Below, one piece after another: positions 44,282 through 53,724 of a stretch of DNA of 64,000 nt. The stretch covers positions 49,227 through 113,226 of the forward strand of contig CALIZL010000022.1 in the NCBI GenBank assembly GCA_938028745.1, given 5' to 3'. The notes below the pieces were generated by a model. That model worked only from the letters and a program-made list of their open reading frames with translations, did no database searches and was not told where the DNA came from. This DNA comes from an uncultured Prevotella sp. GTDB taxonomy: Bacteria; Bacteroidota; Bacteroidia; Bacteroidales; Bacteroidaceae. Positions within the stretch are counted from its first letter, which is position 1. Each line of letters opens with the position of its first letter. The translations under genes were made by a program, and so were the position numbers.

Positions 44282-45502
44282 ATGAGTGAAATAAAGATCA
44301 TCAACGACCCCGTTTTTGGGTTCATCAAGATACCGCGCGGATTAATCCTCGACGTTATTTGCCATCCCTTGATGCAGCGCCTTACGCGCATTCGTCAGCT
44401 AGGTATGGCCTCTGTGGTTTATCCAGGTGCGCAACACACGCGTTTCTTGCATTCCATTGGGGCGTTCCATTTGGTTAGCGAGGCCGTGTTGTCGCTCCAA
44501 CAAAAGGGTGTATTCATCTTCGATAGCGAGGTAGAGGCCGTACAGATTGCCATTCTTCTTCATGATATTGGGCATGGTCCATTCTCGCATGTGCTCGAAA
44601 ACTCGCTTATATCGGGTATTTCGCACGAAGACATTTCGTTACAGATGATGGAGAAGATGAACCGTGAGATGGGTGGAGCCCTTACGTTGGCCATCAAAAT
44701 CTTCAAAAACGAATACCCCAAGCGGTTCCTTCATCAGCTCATCAGCAGTCAGCTAGACATGGATAGGCTCGACTATCTTCGTCGCGACAGCTTTTTTACG
44801 GGCGTTACCGAAGGGAATATCGGTTCGGCACGCATCATCAAGATGCTCGATGTGGAGAACGATGCCCTAGTGGTAGACCAAAAAGGCATCTATTCCATCG
44901 AGAACTATCTTATTTCGCGCAGGCTGATGTATTGGCAGGTGTACCTACATAAAACCGCCGTGGGGTGCGAGGCCATATTGGTTAACCTCCTTAAACGTGC
45001 CAAGTACCTTGTTCGCAATGGTCATTCGCTGTTTGCCACGCCTGCCTTGGCCTACTTCTTGGCCAACGATGTTGACCGCGACTTTTTCACTGCGCATGCC
45101 GAGGCCTTGCAAAATTACTGTTCGCTAGACGATAATGACATTTGGAGCAGCGTAAAGGTATGGATGAACGATGCCGACCCAGTGTTGTCCATCTTGGCAA
45201 ACGACCTCGTAAACAGAAAACTCTTCAAAGTAGAGGTGTTCGACGAACCCATTCCCGAAGGCGTTATCGAAGAACGATTGGCTGCCATTTGCACGCACAC
45301 AGGGCTTTCGACAAGCGATGCAACCTACCTGATGAGCGCGAACACCGTGAACAAAAACATGTATAACATGGAAGACGACCACATCACCATCAAGTGTAAA
45401 GACGGCACGTGTAAAGACATCTCGCAGGCCTCAGAACTCTTCGATGTGACACGCCTTTCCATGAAAAACAGCAAATATTACCTTTGTTATCAAAGATTTT
45501 GA
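44282..45502 (+). CDS. HD-superfamily phosphohydrolase
   Basis: 406 residues. The HD motif appears as ILLHDIGHGPFSHVLENSLI near 88-107, with an upstream His in QHTRFLHSIGAFHL and a later Asp in QLDMDRLDYLRRDSFFTGVT. This is the COG1078 branch, related to dGTP triphosphohydrolases. Its substrate is probably a nucleotide. It ends immediately before the promoter of the lpx operon. Confidence 0.9.
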   Translation: MSEIKIINDPVFGFIKIPRGLILDVICHPLMQRLTRIRQLGMASVVYPGAQHTRFLHSIGAFHLVSEAVLSLQQKGVFIFDSEVEAVQIAILLHDIGHGPFSHVLENSLISGISHEDISLQMMEKMNREMGGALTLAIKIFKNEYPKRFLHQLISSQLDMDRLDYLRRDSFFTGVTEGNIGSARIIKMLDVENDALVVDQKGIYSIENYLISRRLMYWQVYLHKTAVGCEAILVNLLKRAKYLVRNGHSLFATPALAYFLANDVDRDFFTAHAEALQNYCSLDDNDIWSSVKVWMNDADPVLSILANDLVNRKLFKVEVFDEPIPEGVIEERLAAICTHTGLSTSDATYLMSANTVNKNMYNMEDDHITIKCKDGTCKDISQASELFDVTRLSMKNSKYYLCYQRF

Positions 45503-45513
45503 ATAATAATTGC

Positions 45514-45521
45514 TATATTTG
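45514..45521 (+). promoter_or_regulatory. -7 box for the lpx operon
   Basis: TATATTTG, a full TAnnTTTG match, 28 nt ahead of the lpxD ATG. It supports 45549 as the start rather than the earlier in-frame ATG at 45510, which lies upstream of this box. Confidence 0.75.
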
Positions 45522-45548
45522 CAGAATTATTCAACAGTACTGAAACCA

Positions 45549-46589
45549 ATGGAATTTACAGCAAAGCAAATTGCACAAGTAGTCGATGGTGAAATCGTTG
45601 GAGATGAGAACGCTGCCGTTCACTCCTTTGCAAAGATTGAGGAGGGACGGCCAGGAGCTATTTCGTTTCTTTCAAACCCGAAATATACACATTATATATA
45701 TGAGACAGAGGCTAGCGTGGTGCTTGTAAACAAAGACACCAAGCTAGAAAAGCCCGTTAAAACCACGCTCATCAAGGTGGATAACGCCTACGAGTGTGTG
45801 GCCAAGCTATTACAGATGTACGAGGCAGCCAAGCCAAAGAAAACGGGTATCGACCCCTTGGCCTTCGTTTCGCCCGACGCCACAGTTGGCGAAAACTGCT
45901 ATGTAGGTCCCTTTGCCTATGTAGGTAGTGGCGTTGTAGTAGGCAACGGCACACAAGTATATCCCCATGCCACACTCTGCGACAACGTGCGAGTGGGCAA
46001 CGATTGCATTATTTACCCCCAAGTGTGCCTTTACCACGATGTAGTGGTGGGCGATAGGGTAATCCTACATACGGGTTGTGTTATCGGTGCCGATGGTTTT
46101 GGGTTCGCCCCATCTGCCAACGGGTACGACAAGATACCCCAAATTGGTACAGTAACAATTGAAGACGATGTGGAAATAGGTGCCAACACCTGCGTAGACC
46201 GCTCTACAATGGGCAGCACTTACATACGTAAAGGTGTGAAACTAGACAACCTTGTGCAAATTGCACACAACACCGACATCGGCGAAAACACCGTTATGTC
46301 TGCCCAAGTGGGCGTGGCTGGCTCCACCAAGGTGGGCCAATGGTGCATGTTTGGCGGGCAGGTTGGCGTTTCCGGCCACATCAAAATCGGCAACAAAGTG
46401 TTCTTAGGGGCGCAATCGGGCGTGCCAGGAAACCTCAAAGATGGCCAGCAGCTTATTGGAACGCCGCCTATGGAACTCAAGCCTTACTTCAAGTCGCACG
46501 CCATTTTCAAGCGTTTGCCCGACATGTATAAGGAGCTGAATGAGCTAAAAAAGGAAATTGACGAATTAAAAAAGCAAATAAAACCATAA
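45549..46589 (+). CDS. lpxD: UDP-3-O-acylglucosamine N-acyltransferase
   Basis: 346 residues from the ATG at 45549 (MEFTAKQIAQVVDGEIVGDE). The N-terminal uridine-binding domain is followed by a left-handed beta helix of hexapeptide repeats (VGENCYVGPFAYVGSGVVVG). The catalytic His is in LVQIAHNTDIGENTVMSAQV, and a C-terminal helix ends the protein. LpxD adds the second hydroxyacyl chain in lipid A synthesis, acting after LpxC. It is first in lpxD-lpxC/fabZ-lpxA, with 4 nt to the next gene. Confidence 0.96.
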   Translation: MEFTAKQIAQVVDGEIVGDENAAVHSFAKIEEGRPGAISFLSNPKYTHYIYETEASVVLVNKDTKLEKPVKTTLIKVDNAYECVAKLLQMYEAAKPKKTGIDPLAFVSPDATVGENCYVGPFAYVGSGVVVGNGTQVYPHATLCDNVRVGNDCIIYPQVCLYHDVVVGDRVILHTGCVIGADGFGFAPSANGYDKIPQIGTVTIEDDVEIGANTCVDRSTMGSTYIRKGVKLDNLVQIAHNTDIGENTVMSAQVGVAGSTKVGQWCMFGGQVGVSGHIKIGNKVFLGAQSGVPGNLKDGQQLIGTPPMELKPYFKSHAIFKRLPDMYKELNELKKEIDELKKQIKP

Positions 46590-46593
46590 CGCA

Positions 46594-47979
46594 ATGTTAA
46601 AACAGACAACATTGAAAGGCAGCTTTTCCTTGTATGGCAAAGGCTTGCATACTGGATTGAGCCTCACGGTAACCTTCAATCCTGCACCCGAAAACACAGG
46701 CTATAAGATACAACGAATTGATTTGGAAGGTCAGCCCATCATCGATGCGTTGGCCGAACGGGTGGTAGACACGCAACGCGGCACTGTACTTGCCAATGGC
46801 GATGTACGCGTTTCCACCGTAGAACATGGCCTTTCGGCACTCTACGCTATGGGTATCGACAACTGTCTTATACAGGTTAACGGTCCTGAATTCCCCATTC
46901 TCGATGGTTCGGCCATCATGTATGTGGAACAAATTAAGCGTGTGGGCATCGAAGAACAAAGCGTTCCCAAAGATTACTACATCATTCGACATAAGATTGA
47001 GGTGAAAGACGAGGCTACGGGTTCGTGCATCACCATCCTTCCCGACGACCAATTTAGCGTAACGGCGATGTGTTCTTTCGATTCGAAGTTCATCAATAGC
47101 CAGTTCGCTACCCTCGATTCGCTCGACAATTTTGAAACCGAGATAGCACCTGCACGCACATTTGTGTTTGTGCGCGACATCGAACCGCTGCTTAAAGCCA
47201 ACCTCATCAAGGGCGGCGACATGGACAATGCCATCGTTATTTACGAAAAAATAATCGACCAAGAGCAACTAGACCAGCTTGCCGACTTACTGAAAGTTCC
47301 TCGTTTGGATGCCAGCAAGCAGGGATATATACAGCATAAGCCCTTGGTTTGGGAGAACGAGTGCACGCGCCACAAGCTGCTCGACATCATTGGCGACATG
47401 GCTCTACTGGGTAAACCCATCAAGGGCCGCATCATTGCCACCCGTCCAGGCCACACCATCAATAACATGTTTGCACGCCATCTGCGTAAAGACATTCGCA
47501 AGCACGAGGTGCAGGCACCCATTTACGACCCCAACGACGAGCCTGTGATGGACAATAAGCGCATACGCGAATTGCTACCTCACCGCTATCCCATGCAGTT
47601 GATAGACAAAATCATATCGCTAGGCCCAACAAGCATAGTTGGCGTGAAGAACGTAACGAGCAACGAGCCTTTCTTTGTGGGGCATTTCCCCCAAGAACCC
47701 GTAATGCCTGGCGTGTTGCAAGTGGAGGCTATGGCGCAGTGTGGTGGCCTTTTGGTGCTTAACCAACTTGAAGAACCCGAACGCTGGTCTACCTATTTCA
47801 TGAAAATCGACGAGGTGAAGTTCCGCCAAAAGGTTGTTCCCGGAGACACATTGTTGTTCCGTGTAGAGCTACTTCACCCCGTAAGACATGGTGTTAGTTC
47901 GATGAAAGGCTACATGTTTGTAGGCGACCAGGTGGTTTCGGAGGCTACCTTCACCGCACAAATCGTTAAAAACAAGTAA
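46594..47979 (+). CDS. lpxC/fabZ: bifunctional LpxC deacetylase / FabZ dehydratase
   Basis: 461 residues with two enzymes joined. Residues 1 to about 305 are LpxC: TLKGSFSLYGKGLHTGLSLT, the zinc His in VSTVEHGLSALYAMGIDNCL, and HKLLDIIGDMALLGKPIKGR with the other His and Asp. From about 325 the FabZ hot-dog domain begins: RELLPHRYPMQLIDKIISLG, then GHFPQEPVMPGVLQVEAMAQ with the catalytic His and Glu. LpxC commits sugar precursors to lipid A; FabZ dehydrates hydroxyacyl-ACP, the shared acyl donor. The fusion is a known Bacteroidetes trait. Confidence 0.97.
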   Translation: MLKQTTLKGSFSLYGKGLHTGLSLTVTFNPAPENTGYKIQRIDLEGQPIIDALAERVVDTQRGTVLANGDVRVSTVEHGLSALYAMGIDNCLIQVNGPEFPILDGSAIMYVEQIKRVGIEEQSVPKDYYIIRHKIEVKDEATGSCITILPDDQFSVTAMCSFDSKFINSQFATLDSLDNFETEIAPARTFVFVRDIEPLLKANLIKGGDMDNAIVIYEKIIDQEQLDQLADLLKVPRLDASKQGYIQHKPLVWENECTRHKLLDIIGDMALLGKPIKGRIIATRPGHTINNMFARHLRKDIRKHEVQAPIYDPNDEPVMDNKRIRELLPHRYPMQLIDKIISLGPTSIVGVKNVTSNEPFFVGHFPQEPVMPGVLQVEAMAQCGGLLVLNQLEEPERWSTYFMKIDEVKFRQKVVPGDTLLFRVELLHPVRHGVSSMKGYMFVGDQVVSEATFTAQIVKNK

Positions 47980-47997
47980 AAGACACGCACTGAAGCT

Positions 47998-48768
47998 ATG
48001 AACCAAATAAGTCCTTTGGCCTTTGTGCATCCCGAAGCAAAGCTTGGGAACGACAACATTATCGGCCCATTTTGTTACATAGACCGTAACACGGTTATTG
48101 GCGACGGAAACAACTTTCAGAACAGTGTGACCATCAATTACGGTGCTCGCATTGGCAATGGAAACGAAATATTGGCTGGCGCAAGCATCTCTACCAAGCC
48201 ACAAGATTTGAAATTTGTTGGCGAAGACACGCTATGCGAGATTGGCGACAACAATAGTATTCGAGAAAACGTTACCATTTCGCGCGGTACGGCCTCTAAG
48301 GGCGTAACGATAGTTGGTAGCAACAACTTGCTGATGGAGAACATGCACATCGCCCACGACTGTGTTATCGGTTCAAATGTCATTATCGGCAACTCCACTA
48401 AGTTTGCTGGCGAGGTGATTGTCGACGATTTTGCCATTGTTAGTGCAGCAGTGTTGTGCCATCAGTTCTGTCGCATCGGTGGTTACGTGATGGTACAGGG
48501 CGGAAGCCGTTTCAGTCAAGACATTCCTCCTTACGTCATTGTTGGTAAAGACCCCGTGCGCTTTGCTGGCATCAACCTAGTGGGCTTGCGTAGGCGTGGT
48601 TTCTCTAACGAACTGATTGACCTTATCCATAATGCCTACCGCCTGCTTTATTCGAAAGGCTTGATGGCCGAAGGCATACAAGAAATACGTAACAACCTGC
48701 AAGTAACAAAGGAGATACAATACATCATCGACTTTGTTGAAAGTTCAAAACGCGGCATTGTTCGTTAA
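47998..48768 (+). CDS. lpxA: UDP-N-acetylglucosamine acyltransferase
   Basis: 256 residues. Hexapeptide repeats fill the first 180 residues (LAFVHPEAKLGNDNIIGPFC, YIDRNTVIGDGNNFQNSV). The catalytic His is in LMENMHIAHDCVIGSNVIIG near 125, and the C-terminal helical domain begins around NLVGLRRRGFSNELIDLIHN. It performs the first acylation in lipid A synthesis. It is the last gene of the lpx operon and is followed by a strong terminator. Confidence 0.97.
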   Translation: MNQISPLAFVHPEAKLGNDNIIGPFCYIDRNTVIGDGNNFQNSVTINYGARIGNGNEILAGASISTKPQDLKFVGEDTLCEIGDNNSIRENVTISRGTASKGVTIVGSNNLLMENMHIAHDCVIGSNVIIGNSTKFAGEVIVDDFAIVSAAVLCHQFCRIGGYVMVQGGSRFSQDIPPYVIVGKDPVRFAGINLVGLRRRGFSNELIDLIHNAYRLLYSKGLMAEGIQEIRNNLQVTKEIQYIIDFVESSKRGIVR

Positions 48769-48795
48769 GTAGCAGATGCAGCAACAGACATCAGG

Positions 48796-48828
48796 ACTCG
48801 CAAGTGCCAACGCGCTTGCGAGTTTTTT
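48796..48828 (+). terminator. terminator after lpxA
   Basis: ACTCGCAAG pairs perfectly with CTTGCGAGT around a 10-nt loop and is followed by TTTTT. It closes the lpx operon. Confidence 0.92.
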
Positions 48829-48959
48829 GCATGTTTTTTCTAGTACAAGGCAGTATTGTTTCTCATGAAATTAGTATTATCTCGGCACACATTCGTGCTG
48901 TTGCCCATTCGCACCTGCTAAGGTTAAAATCGTTTTTTTTTGTCTAATTTTTAGTACTT

Positions 48960-49590
48960 GAATTAACATTTTTAGTGCCTTTTTTGTGCACCAACCGCCA
49001 ATCTTGCCGCAAAAAATCGATTCTCGCGAAGGTTTGCATTGATGCAAAATAGGGTTGGCATGTGCATGCGGCAGGATGAATATTTATTAGAAAAGGCTGC
49101 TATTTGCACCTGTTTCGAGGCTATTTGCACCTGTTTCGAGGTTATTTGTAGCAAAATAGAGTGCATTTTGCAGCAAAATGCAGTGCGTTTTGGTGCTAAA
49201 TGCAGTGCGTTTTGGTGCTAAACGCAAGGTGTTTTGGTGCAAAACGCAGTGCAAAATGGTGCTAAATGCAAGGCGATAAAGCATAAATATACACTGCAAT
49301 GGTATAAACACAGGCTGTTTTAACCAGTAAACACATGGCCGAAAAGGGCAAAATTGCCATTAAAAAGTAGGTTTTAGGGGCTAAAAGTGTGTATTTGGGG
49401 GTTGAGAAAATACGAGCTTGCAAGCAAACTAGAAAGGCTAAAGGGTACAAAATGCAGGTTCTGTACTTAAAATTGGACAAAATATAAGACGTAAAAAGCT
49501 AGATAGGATGACGATTTACTTGCTTTTTAGCTTATTTCTTCGCTAGAACGGAGTGAAGATTAGAGTGAGTTTGTAAAATAAAAGAAACTT
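48960..49590 (-). repeat. long dispersed repeat (family B), copy 3
   Basis: Reverse orientation relative to copies 1, 2 and 4. Read on the minus strand the left end is TTTATTTTACAAACTCAC then TTCACTCCGTTCTAGCGAAG, with the ~21-bp unit run at about 49120-49270 and the right end CCTTCGCGAGAATCGATTTT at 49014-49036. Beyond it lies GCGGCAAGATTGGCGGTTGG, as in copy 4. No gene is supported. Confidence 0.85.
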
Positions 49591-49617
49591 TATTTGTGCT
49601 TTTGTTTTGTGGAGTAG

Positions 49618-49712
49618 AGTAGTGATGGTTTATAAGTTGATGAATTGTTGAATTTATAAGTTGGTGAGTTTATAAGTTGGTAGGTTGTTGAGTTGATAGT
49701 TTGATGAGTTTA
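49618..49712 (+). repeat. imperfect AAGTTGATGAG-type minisatellite
   Basis: Short imperfect units such as TTTATAAGTTGGTGAGTT are repeated over about 95 bp next to the left end of family B copy 3. Confidence 0.7.
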
Positions 49713-49744
49713 CATATACGGGTGTGTTTGTTTTTTGTTTGTTT

Positions 49745-49835
49745 AAAAGCCATTGAGTTGGTTTGTTCTGTACTTCGTACATGAGCGGAGTGTTTATCTT
49801 GGTTTGGCATCACAAAGAAAACAAACAACACCCAA
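49745..49835 (-). repeat. hairpin-headed relic, copy 4 (decayed)
   Basis: On the minus strand it reads TTTCTTTGTGATGCCAAACC then AAGATAAACACTCC, with MPNQDKHSAHVRSTEQ as in copy 1 (MQNQDKHSSRVPK). The first arm of the palindrome is damaged. The transposase-like continuation is lost. Confidence 0.6.
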
Positions 49836-49923
49836 GTAATAGAGACATTAAAAGTGAAGACGGCCTTATTATATATTTTGCGGGGTTGATGTAGCAAAGC
49901 AAGATGGGGTAGAAGACTAATAA

Positions 49924-49960
49924 AAAAACGTTCCTTTCTGTGATAGAAAGGAACGTTTTT
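49924..49960 (-). terminator. terminator after tRNA-His
   Basis: AAAAACGTTCCTTTCT pairs perfectly with AGAAAGGAACGTTTTT around a 5-nt loop. It is symmetrical with A and T runs on both sides, so it can stop transcription from either direction. It lies 10 bp beyond the 3' end of the tRNA. Confidence 0.92.
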
Positions 49961-49970
49961 CTAGAAGCAG

Positions 49971-50045
49971 GGTGGCTAGTCGGATTCGAACCGACGACAT
50001 TCAGAACCACAATCTGACGCTCTAACCTGCTGAACTATAGCCACC
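49971..50045 (-). tRNA. tRNA-His (GTG)
   Basis: A 75-nt cloverleaf on the minus strand. The anticodon arm TCAGA-TTGTGGT-TCTGA gives anticodon GTG, the T arm contains GTTCGAATC, and the acceptor is GGTGGCT/AGCCACC including the extra 5' G that marks histidine tRNAs. No CCA is encoded. Confidence 0.97.
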
Positions 50046-50074
50046 ATGTTTGACCTCATTTCTGAAATCGATTG

Positions 50075-50082
50075 CAAAGGTA
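50075..50082 (-). promoter_or_regulatory. -7 box for tRNA-His
   Basis: TACCTTTG on the minus strand, 30 nt before the tRNA, the same arrangement as for the tRNA cluster at 2 kb. Confidence 0.7.
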
Positions 50083-50208
50083 TAGATATTTTTTGGATAT
50101 ACCAAATGTTAACGGCGTTTTTTGATGTTGTCTGCTTAATTTTGGCAAATTCAATGGTTAATATTGCCTTCCTCTTACGTGGGGTATGGAAAACAGCCAG
50201 ACAAACAA

Positions 50209-51132
50209 CTAAGTTTTAGAACCGAAGTACAGGCAAAGCATGCCTAACAGAACAAGCAACAAATCGAATGCTTTGCGTTTGAGGTTTTTCTCTTGAAAGA
50301 CGAGTGCACCGAACATAAACGAAACCAAAACGCTGCCTCTTCTTACCATCGATACGATGGAAATCATAGCTTGTGGCTGGCTAAGAGCGTAATAGTAAGC
50401 AAAATCGGCTGCACAGAGAAATAGACTTATCAGCATGATAGCCCACCTCCATTGAAAAGGTTGGGTTGTTTTGCGTTTGGGGTACCATAGAACGAGCAAC
50501 ACAATGCCCATCATACCGCATTGGTATAAGTTGTACCAGCTTTGCACAACCATCTTGTCTAGCCCCAATCCGCCTTGTGCTGTTGGGGTCATCAGGTATT
50601 TATCGTATAGTCCGCTGCATGCACCTAGTATGGCGGCCAGTGCAATGGCGTATATCCACTTGTTGTGTTTGAAGTCGATACCTTCTCTTTTTCCGCTCCT
50701 ACTTAAAAGGAAAAACGAACAAATGGCCAGTGCAACGCCCAACCATTGCAGCAGGTTGAGTTGCTCGCCATAAACAAGCATCGCCCCAACGAGTACCAGT
50801 ATGGGGCGTGTGGCATTTATCGGACCAACAATTGTTAGCGGAAGATGTTTCATACCCACGTATCCAAATATCCACGAAGACAGCACTAGCATGCTTTTGA
50901 AGAAAATGTAACCATGTGTAGATAAGTTGGTGGCCGACACGTAGAACATGTTGGCTGGTGAAAGCCAACCGAAACGACTGCCGAGGATGAAGGGAATGAA
51001 GATGAACGACGAGAAAAAGGTGTTGAGAAACAACACGGGGATAATGGCGTTACCTTTCAGCGACAGTTTCTTAAATACATCGTAGAAACCTAGAAGACTG
51101 GCCGAAAGAAAGGCTAAGAGTAACCAAAGCAT
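50209..51132 (-). CDS. EamA/DMT-family transporter
   Basis: 307 residues with ten predicted membrane helices in two five-helix halves. LPLTIVGPINATRPILVLVG ends the first half and FAYYYALSQPQAMISIVSMV marks the matching point of the second, the internal duplication of EamA (drug/metabolite transporter) proteins. The substrate is unknown. It lies downstream of truA on the same strand but is separated by a 220-bp repeat-rich gap. Confidence 0.88.
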   Translation of the reverse strand: MLWLLLAFLSASLLGFYDVFKKLSLKGNAIIPVLFLNTFFSSFIFIPFILGSRFGWLSPANMFYVSATNLSTHGYIFFKSMLVLSSWIFGYVGMKHLPLTIVGPINATRPILVLVGAMLVYGEQLNLLQWLGVALAICSFFLLSRSGKREGIDFKHNKWIYAIALAAILGACSGLYDKYLMTPTAQGGLGLDKMVVQSWYNLYQCGMMGIVLLVLWYPKRKTTQPFQWRWAIMLISLFLCAADFAYYYALSQPQAMISIVSMVRRGSVLVSFMFGALVFQEKNLKRKAFDLLLVLLGMLCLYFGSKT

Positions 51133-51149
51133 GTGGATTTGTTATGTTG

Positions 51150-51352
51150 TGGGGGAGTTTTTGAGTTTCTGAGTTCGTGATTTTTTAAGTTTTTGGGTTG
51201 TTGAACTGATGAACTCGTGGTTTCATGAGCTTGAAACTCACGAACAAACAAGTCGTGAATTGAATAACTTATGGACTTATAAGCTCATGAACAAACACGC
51301 TGTGCATCTAATACCTTATAGACTTATAAACTCACGAACTCAAAAACTTAAA
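51150..51352 (+). repeat. imperfect minisatellite between truA and the DMT gene
   Basis: About 200 bp of loosely repeated words such as CTTATGGACTTATAAGCTCA and GAACTCAAAAACTTAAAT. The last word also occurs at the left edge of family B copies 2 and 4. Confidence 0.6.
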
Positions 51353-52087
51353 TTAATATTGCACGTCTTCGAGAAAGAGGGCATGGCCAGGAACCGACTC
51401 GCCTGCTTGTTGTCGCGACTTAGAATGTAGTATGTCAACGAACTGTTCGAGGGTGATTTTATGCCAACCCACGTCTAAAAGAGTTCCAACAATGGCGCGA
51501 ACCATGTTGCGGAGAAACCTGTTTGCCGATATACGTAAATGCCATTTGGTGTCGGAAAGCTTTATCCAACGGGTCTCGTAGACCTCGCAGAGCGTGGTTT
51601 TTGCATCCGAATGGCTCTTGCAAAAAGCTCCAAAATCTTTGTGCGACAATAGTATTTCGGCGGCCTCGTTCATCAATTGGAAGTCGGGAGCTTGGTGTAA
51701 GGCATACGAGTAGGCGCGGCAGAAAGGGTCGCGGTCTAGATGTATGTAATAATGATAGGTGCGTTTGGTGGCACTGAACCGTGCGTGCATATCGGCATCT
51801 ACGGCTTTTATGGCGTTAATGGTGATGTCGAAGGGCAGCACGCGGTTGAGTTTGTAGGTGAGTTGCACTGCATCTATGGGGGTGTCTACGTCGAAATGCG
51901 CAACCATAGTGCGTGCATGAACACCTGTATCGGTACGTCCTGCACCAACAAGTTCAACAGGATGTCTGAGCAGGAGCGACATGGCACGCTGCATTTCCGC
52001 TTGAACCGAGTTGGCGTTAGGCTGAATTTGCCAGCCATGATAGGCTGTCCCGTCGTACGAAAAGTATATGAAGTATCTTTGTTTCAT
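51353..52087 (-). CDS. truA: tRNA pseudouridine synthase A
   Basis: 244 residues. RYFIYFSYDGTAYHGWQIQP opens the fold and VGAGRTDTGVHARTMVAHFD holds the catalytic Asp in the GRTDxGVHA motif. FLRNMVRAIVGTLLDVGWHK is the conserved C-terminal part. It makes pseudouridine at positions 38-40 of many tRNAs. A TACCTTTG box at 52093-52100 sits only 5 nt before the ATG, so a transcript from it would have almost no leader. Confidence 0.96.
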   Translation of the reverse strand: MKQRYFIYFSYDGTAYHGWQIQPNANSVQAEMQRAMSLLLRHPVELVGAGRTDTGVHARTMVAHFDVDTPIDAVQLTYKLNRVLPFDITINAIKAVDADMHARFSATKRTYHYYIHLDRDPFCRAYSYALHQAPDFQLMNEAAEILLSHKDFGAFCKSHSDAKTTLCEVYETRWIKLSDTKWHLRISANRFLRNMVRAIVGTLLDVGWHKITLEQFVDILHSKSRQQAGESVPGHALFLEDVQY

Positions 52088-52092
52088 CCTTA

Positions 52093-52100
52093 CAAAGGTA
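52093..52100 (-). promoter_or_regulatory. -7 box abutting truA
   Basis: TACCTTTG on the minus strand, full consensus, between comEC and truA. Given the usual few bases between box and start, transcription would begin at or next to the truA ATG. Confidence 0.5.
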
Positions 52101-52113
52101 CAAAATATAATGG

Positions 52114-53712
52114 TTATAGCTGTTGTATAAGTCGCCTAATTCGGAGCCATTTGCGCGCAAAAAGCCCTAAGGCGTAGAGGGAGGCGATGAAAATGTAGGC
52201 CAAATAGGTTTGGATGAGGTTGAATTGAAGTCCGTCGAGCGTGGAGTGGGGCAGCGCGGATATGCCATTGACCAAGGTTTGCACAGCTGTGGCTAGCCAT
52301 TGCATGGCATCTAACACTAGATTATGGAGTAATGGCGCGCCTTGAACGATGAAAGAGGCGAGCGTTGCGTAAAGCAAGAGGGTTATGAGTGGAAGTATAA
52401 GCAGGTTGGAGAGTAGGAAATAGCATGAGAAACGCCCAAAATAATAGGCTATAATGGGCATTGTGCCCACTTGTGCTGCCACAGAAACGCAGACGATAGC
52501 CCAAACGGGACGGAGCAAATTGGCCCAACGCGTTGTGGGTTGGTAGAGTGAGAATAGCGGTGGATAAAGAAGAATGATGGACAACACGGCTATGAATGAA
52601 AGCTGGAAACTGACATCCCAAAGCGTGGAAGGGTTGGCAATGAGCATCACGATGCAGGCAAAAGCCAGCGAATTGGCCGAAAAACGGTCGCGATGGAGCA
52701 ACGAAACGAAGGCGTAGAGGGTGAGCATGAGGGCAGAACGGACGGCTCCGGGTGGCAATCCTACTAGGAAAACATAGCCCCAAAGGGTGATGGTGATGAT
52801 GGTTTGTGCGATGAATTCGGCCCAGTCGCGGCGCACCACGCGATAGAGAATGGTGGTGAAGAGCGCCGATAGCACGCTGTAAATGATGCCGAGATGCAGG
52901 CCAGACAGTGCCAGTATATGCGAAACGCCTGCCTTGTTGTATGATTCGCGTTGTGTGGGGGTGAGGTTCGTCTTGTCGCCGAGGGCAATGGAGGCTACCA
53001 ACGCTTGGTTGTCGGTGCTTAACCTTTGTTGCCATACGCTGTCAAGCAGGCTTTGGCGCACTCTCAATAGGTGTAAACGTATTTTATCTACTGTGGAAAT
53101 TTTGTGTATTTCGTCGTTGGTTAGTTGGGTGTTCTGCCAATCGGCAAAGTAAACAAAGGTTGTTGCGTAGATTTGGTGGGCTTGCATCCAGCGCGCAAAG
53201 TTGAACTTTGAGGATGAAAAGAGGGCAGATTCGTTGTTGAAAACCGATTGAACGGCGATTGTTGAACCAGTGGTAAGGCTCTGCCAACGATTGGTAAGCG
53301 TGTCTTTTAGTATGGATGCACGAACGAGGAAGGGCGTATGACTGCCGTTTCTTTCTGATAGGTTTATCACCAAGAGGTTGCATTTCAACACCTTTCCGTG
53401 GGCTGTGGGGGTGTCGGTAACGATGGCTTTGTATGTAACGGCTTGGTTGATGGGTATTGATTGCCTATCGTTAATTTGCAAAGACATGAGCCATGCGCCA
53501 AGAAAAACAATGGAAACGAGGATGGCCATGCTAGACAAGTGCGCGTGACGGATGGCAAGAACAGCAATGGCCGCTGTGCCAAGCAGTAGCGAAACGCTGG
53601 TTGTGGGGTTGGAGAAAAAGGGAATGGCGTCGGCCAACACTATCCCTACGATGAGCATCAGTGCGATGCGCACCAGCGGATAGAGTTGGATGACGCCATT
53701 GGGACGTGTCAT
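52114..53712 (-). CDS. comEC: ComEC/Rec2-family competence protein, no metallo-beta-lactamase domain
   Basis: 532 residues. Membrane helices near the start (about 10-80) lead into the DUF4131 OB-like region. The Competence domain follows with ILALSGLHLGIIYSVLSALF near 270 and VGLPPGAVRSALMLTLYAFV near 325, then a series of membrane helices. It ends in a basic tail (LFARKWLRIRRLIQQL). It is the predicted channel for single-stranded DNA entering the cytoplasm during transformation. The C-terminal metallo-beta-lactamase-like domain of long ComEC proteins is absent. It lies 12 nt after the DUF3078 gene and 26 nt before truA. Confidence 0.88.
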   Translation of the reverse strand: MTRPNGVIQLYPLVRIALMLIVGIVLADAIPFFSNPTTSVSLLLGTAAIAVLAIRHAHLSSMAILVSIVFLGAWLMSLQINDRQSIPINQAVTYKAIVTDTPTAHGKVLKCNLLVINLSERNGSHTPFLVRASILKDTLTNRWQSLTTGSTIAVQSVFNNESALFSSSKFNFARWMQAHQIYATTFVYFADWQNTQLTNDEIHKISTVDKIRLHLLRVRQSLLDSVWQQRLSTDNQALVASIALGDKTNLTPTQRESYNKAGVSHILALSGLHLGIIYSVLSALFTTILYRVVRRDWAEFIAQTIITITLWGYVFLVGLPPGAVRSALMLTLYAFVSLLHRDRFSANSLAFACIVMLIANPSTLWDVSFQLSFIAVLSIILLYPPLFSLYQPTTRWANLLRPVWAIVCVSVAAQVGTMPIIAYYFGRFSCYFLLSNLLILPLITLLLYATLASFIVQGAPLLHNLVLDAMQWLATAVQTLVNGISALPHSTLDGLQFNLIQTYLAYIFIASLYALGLFARKWLRIRRLIQQL

Positions 53713-53724
53713 GTCACGCCTGTG

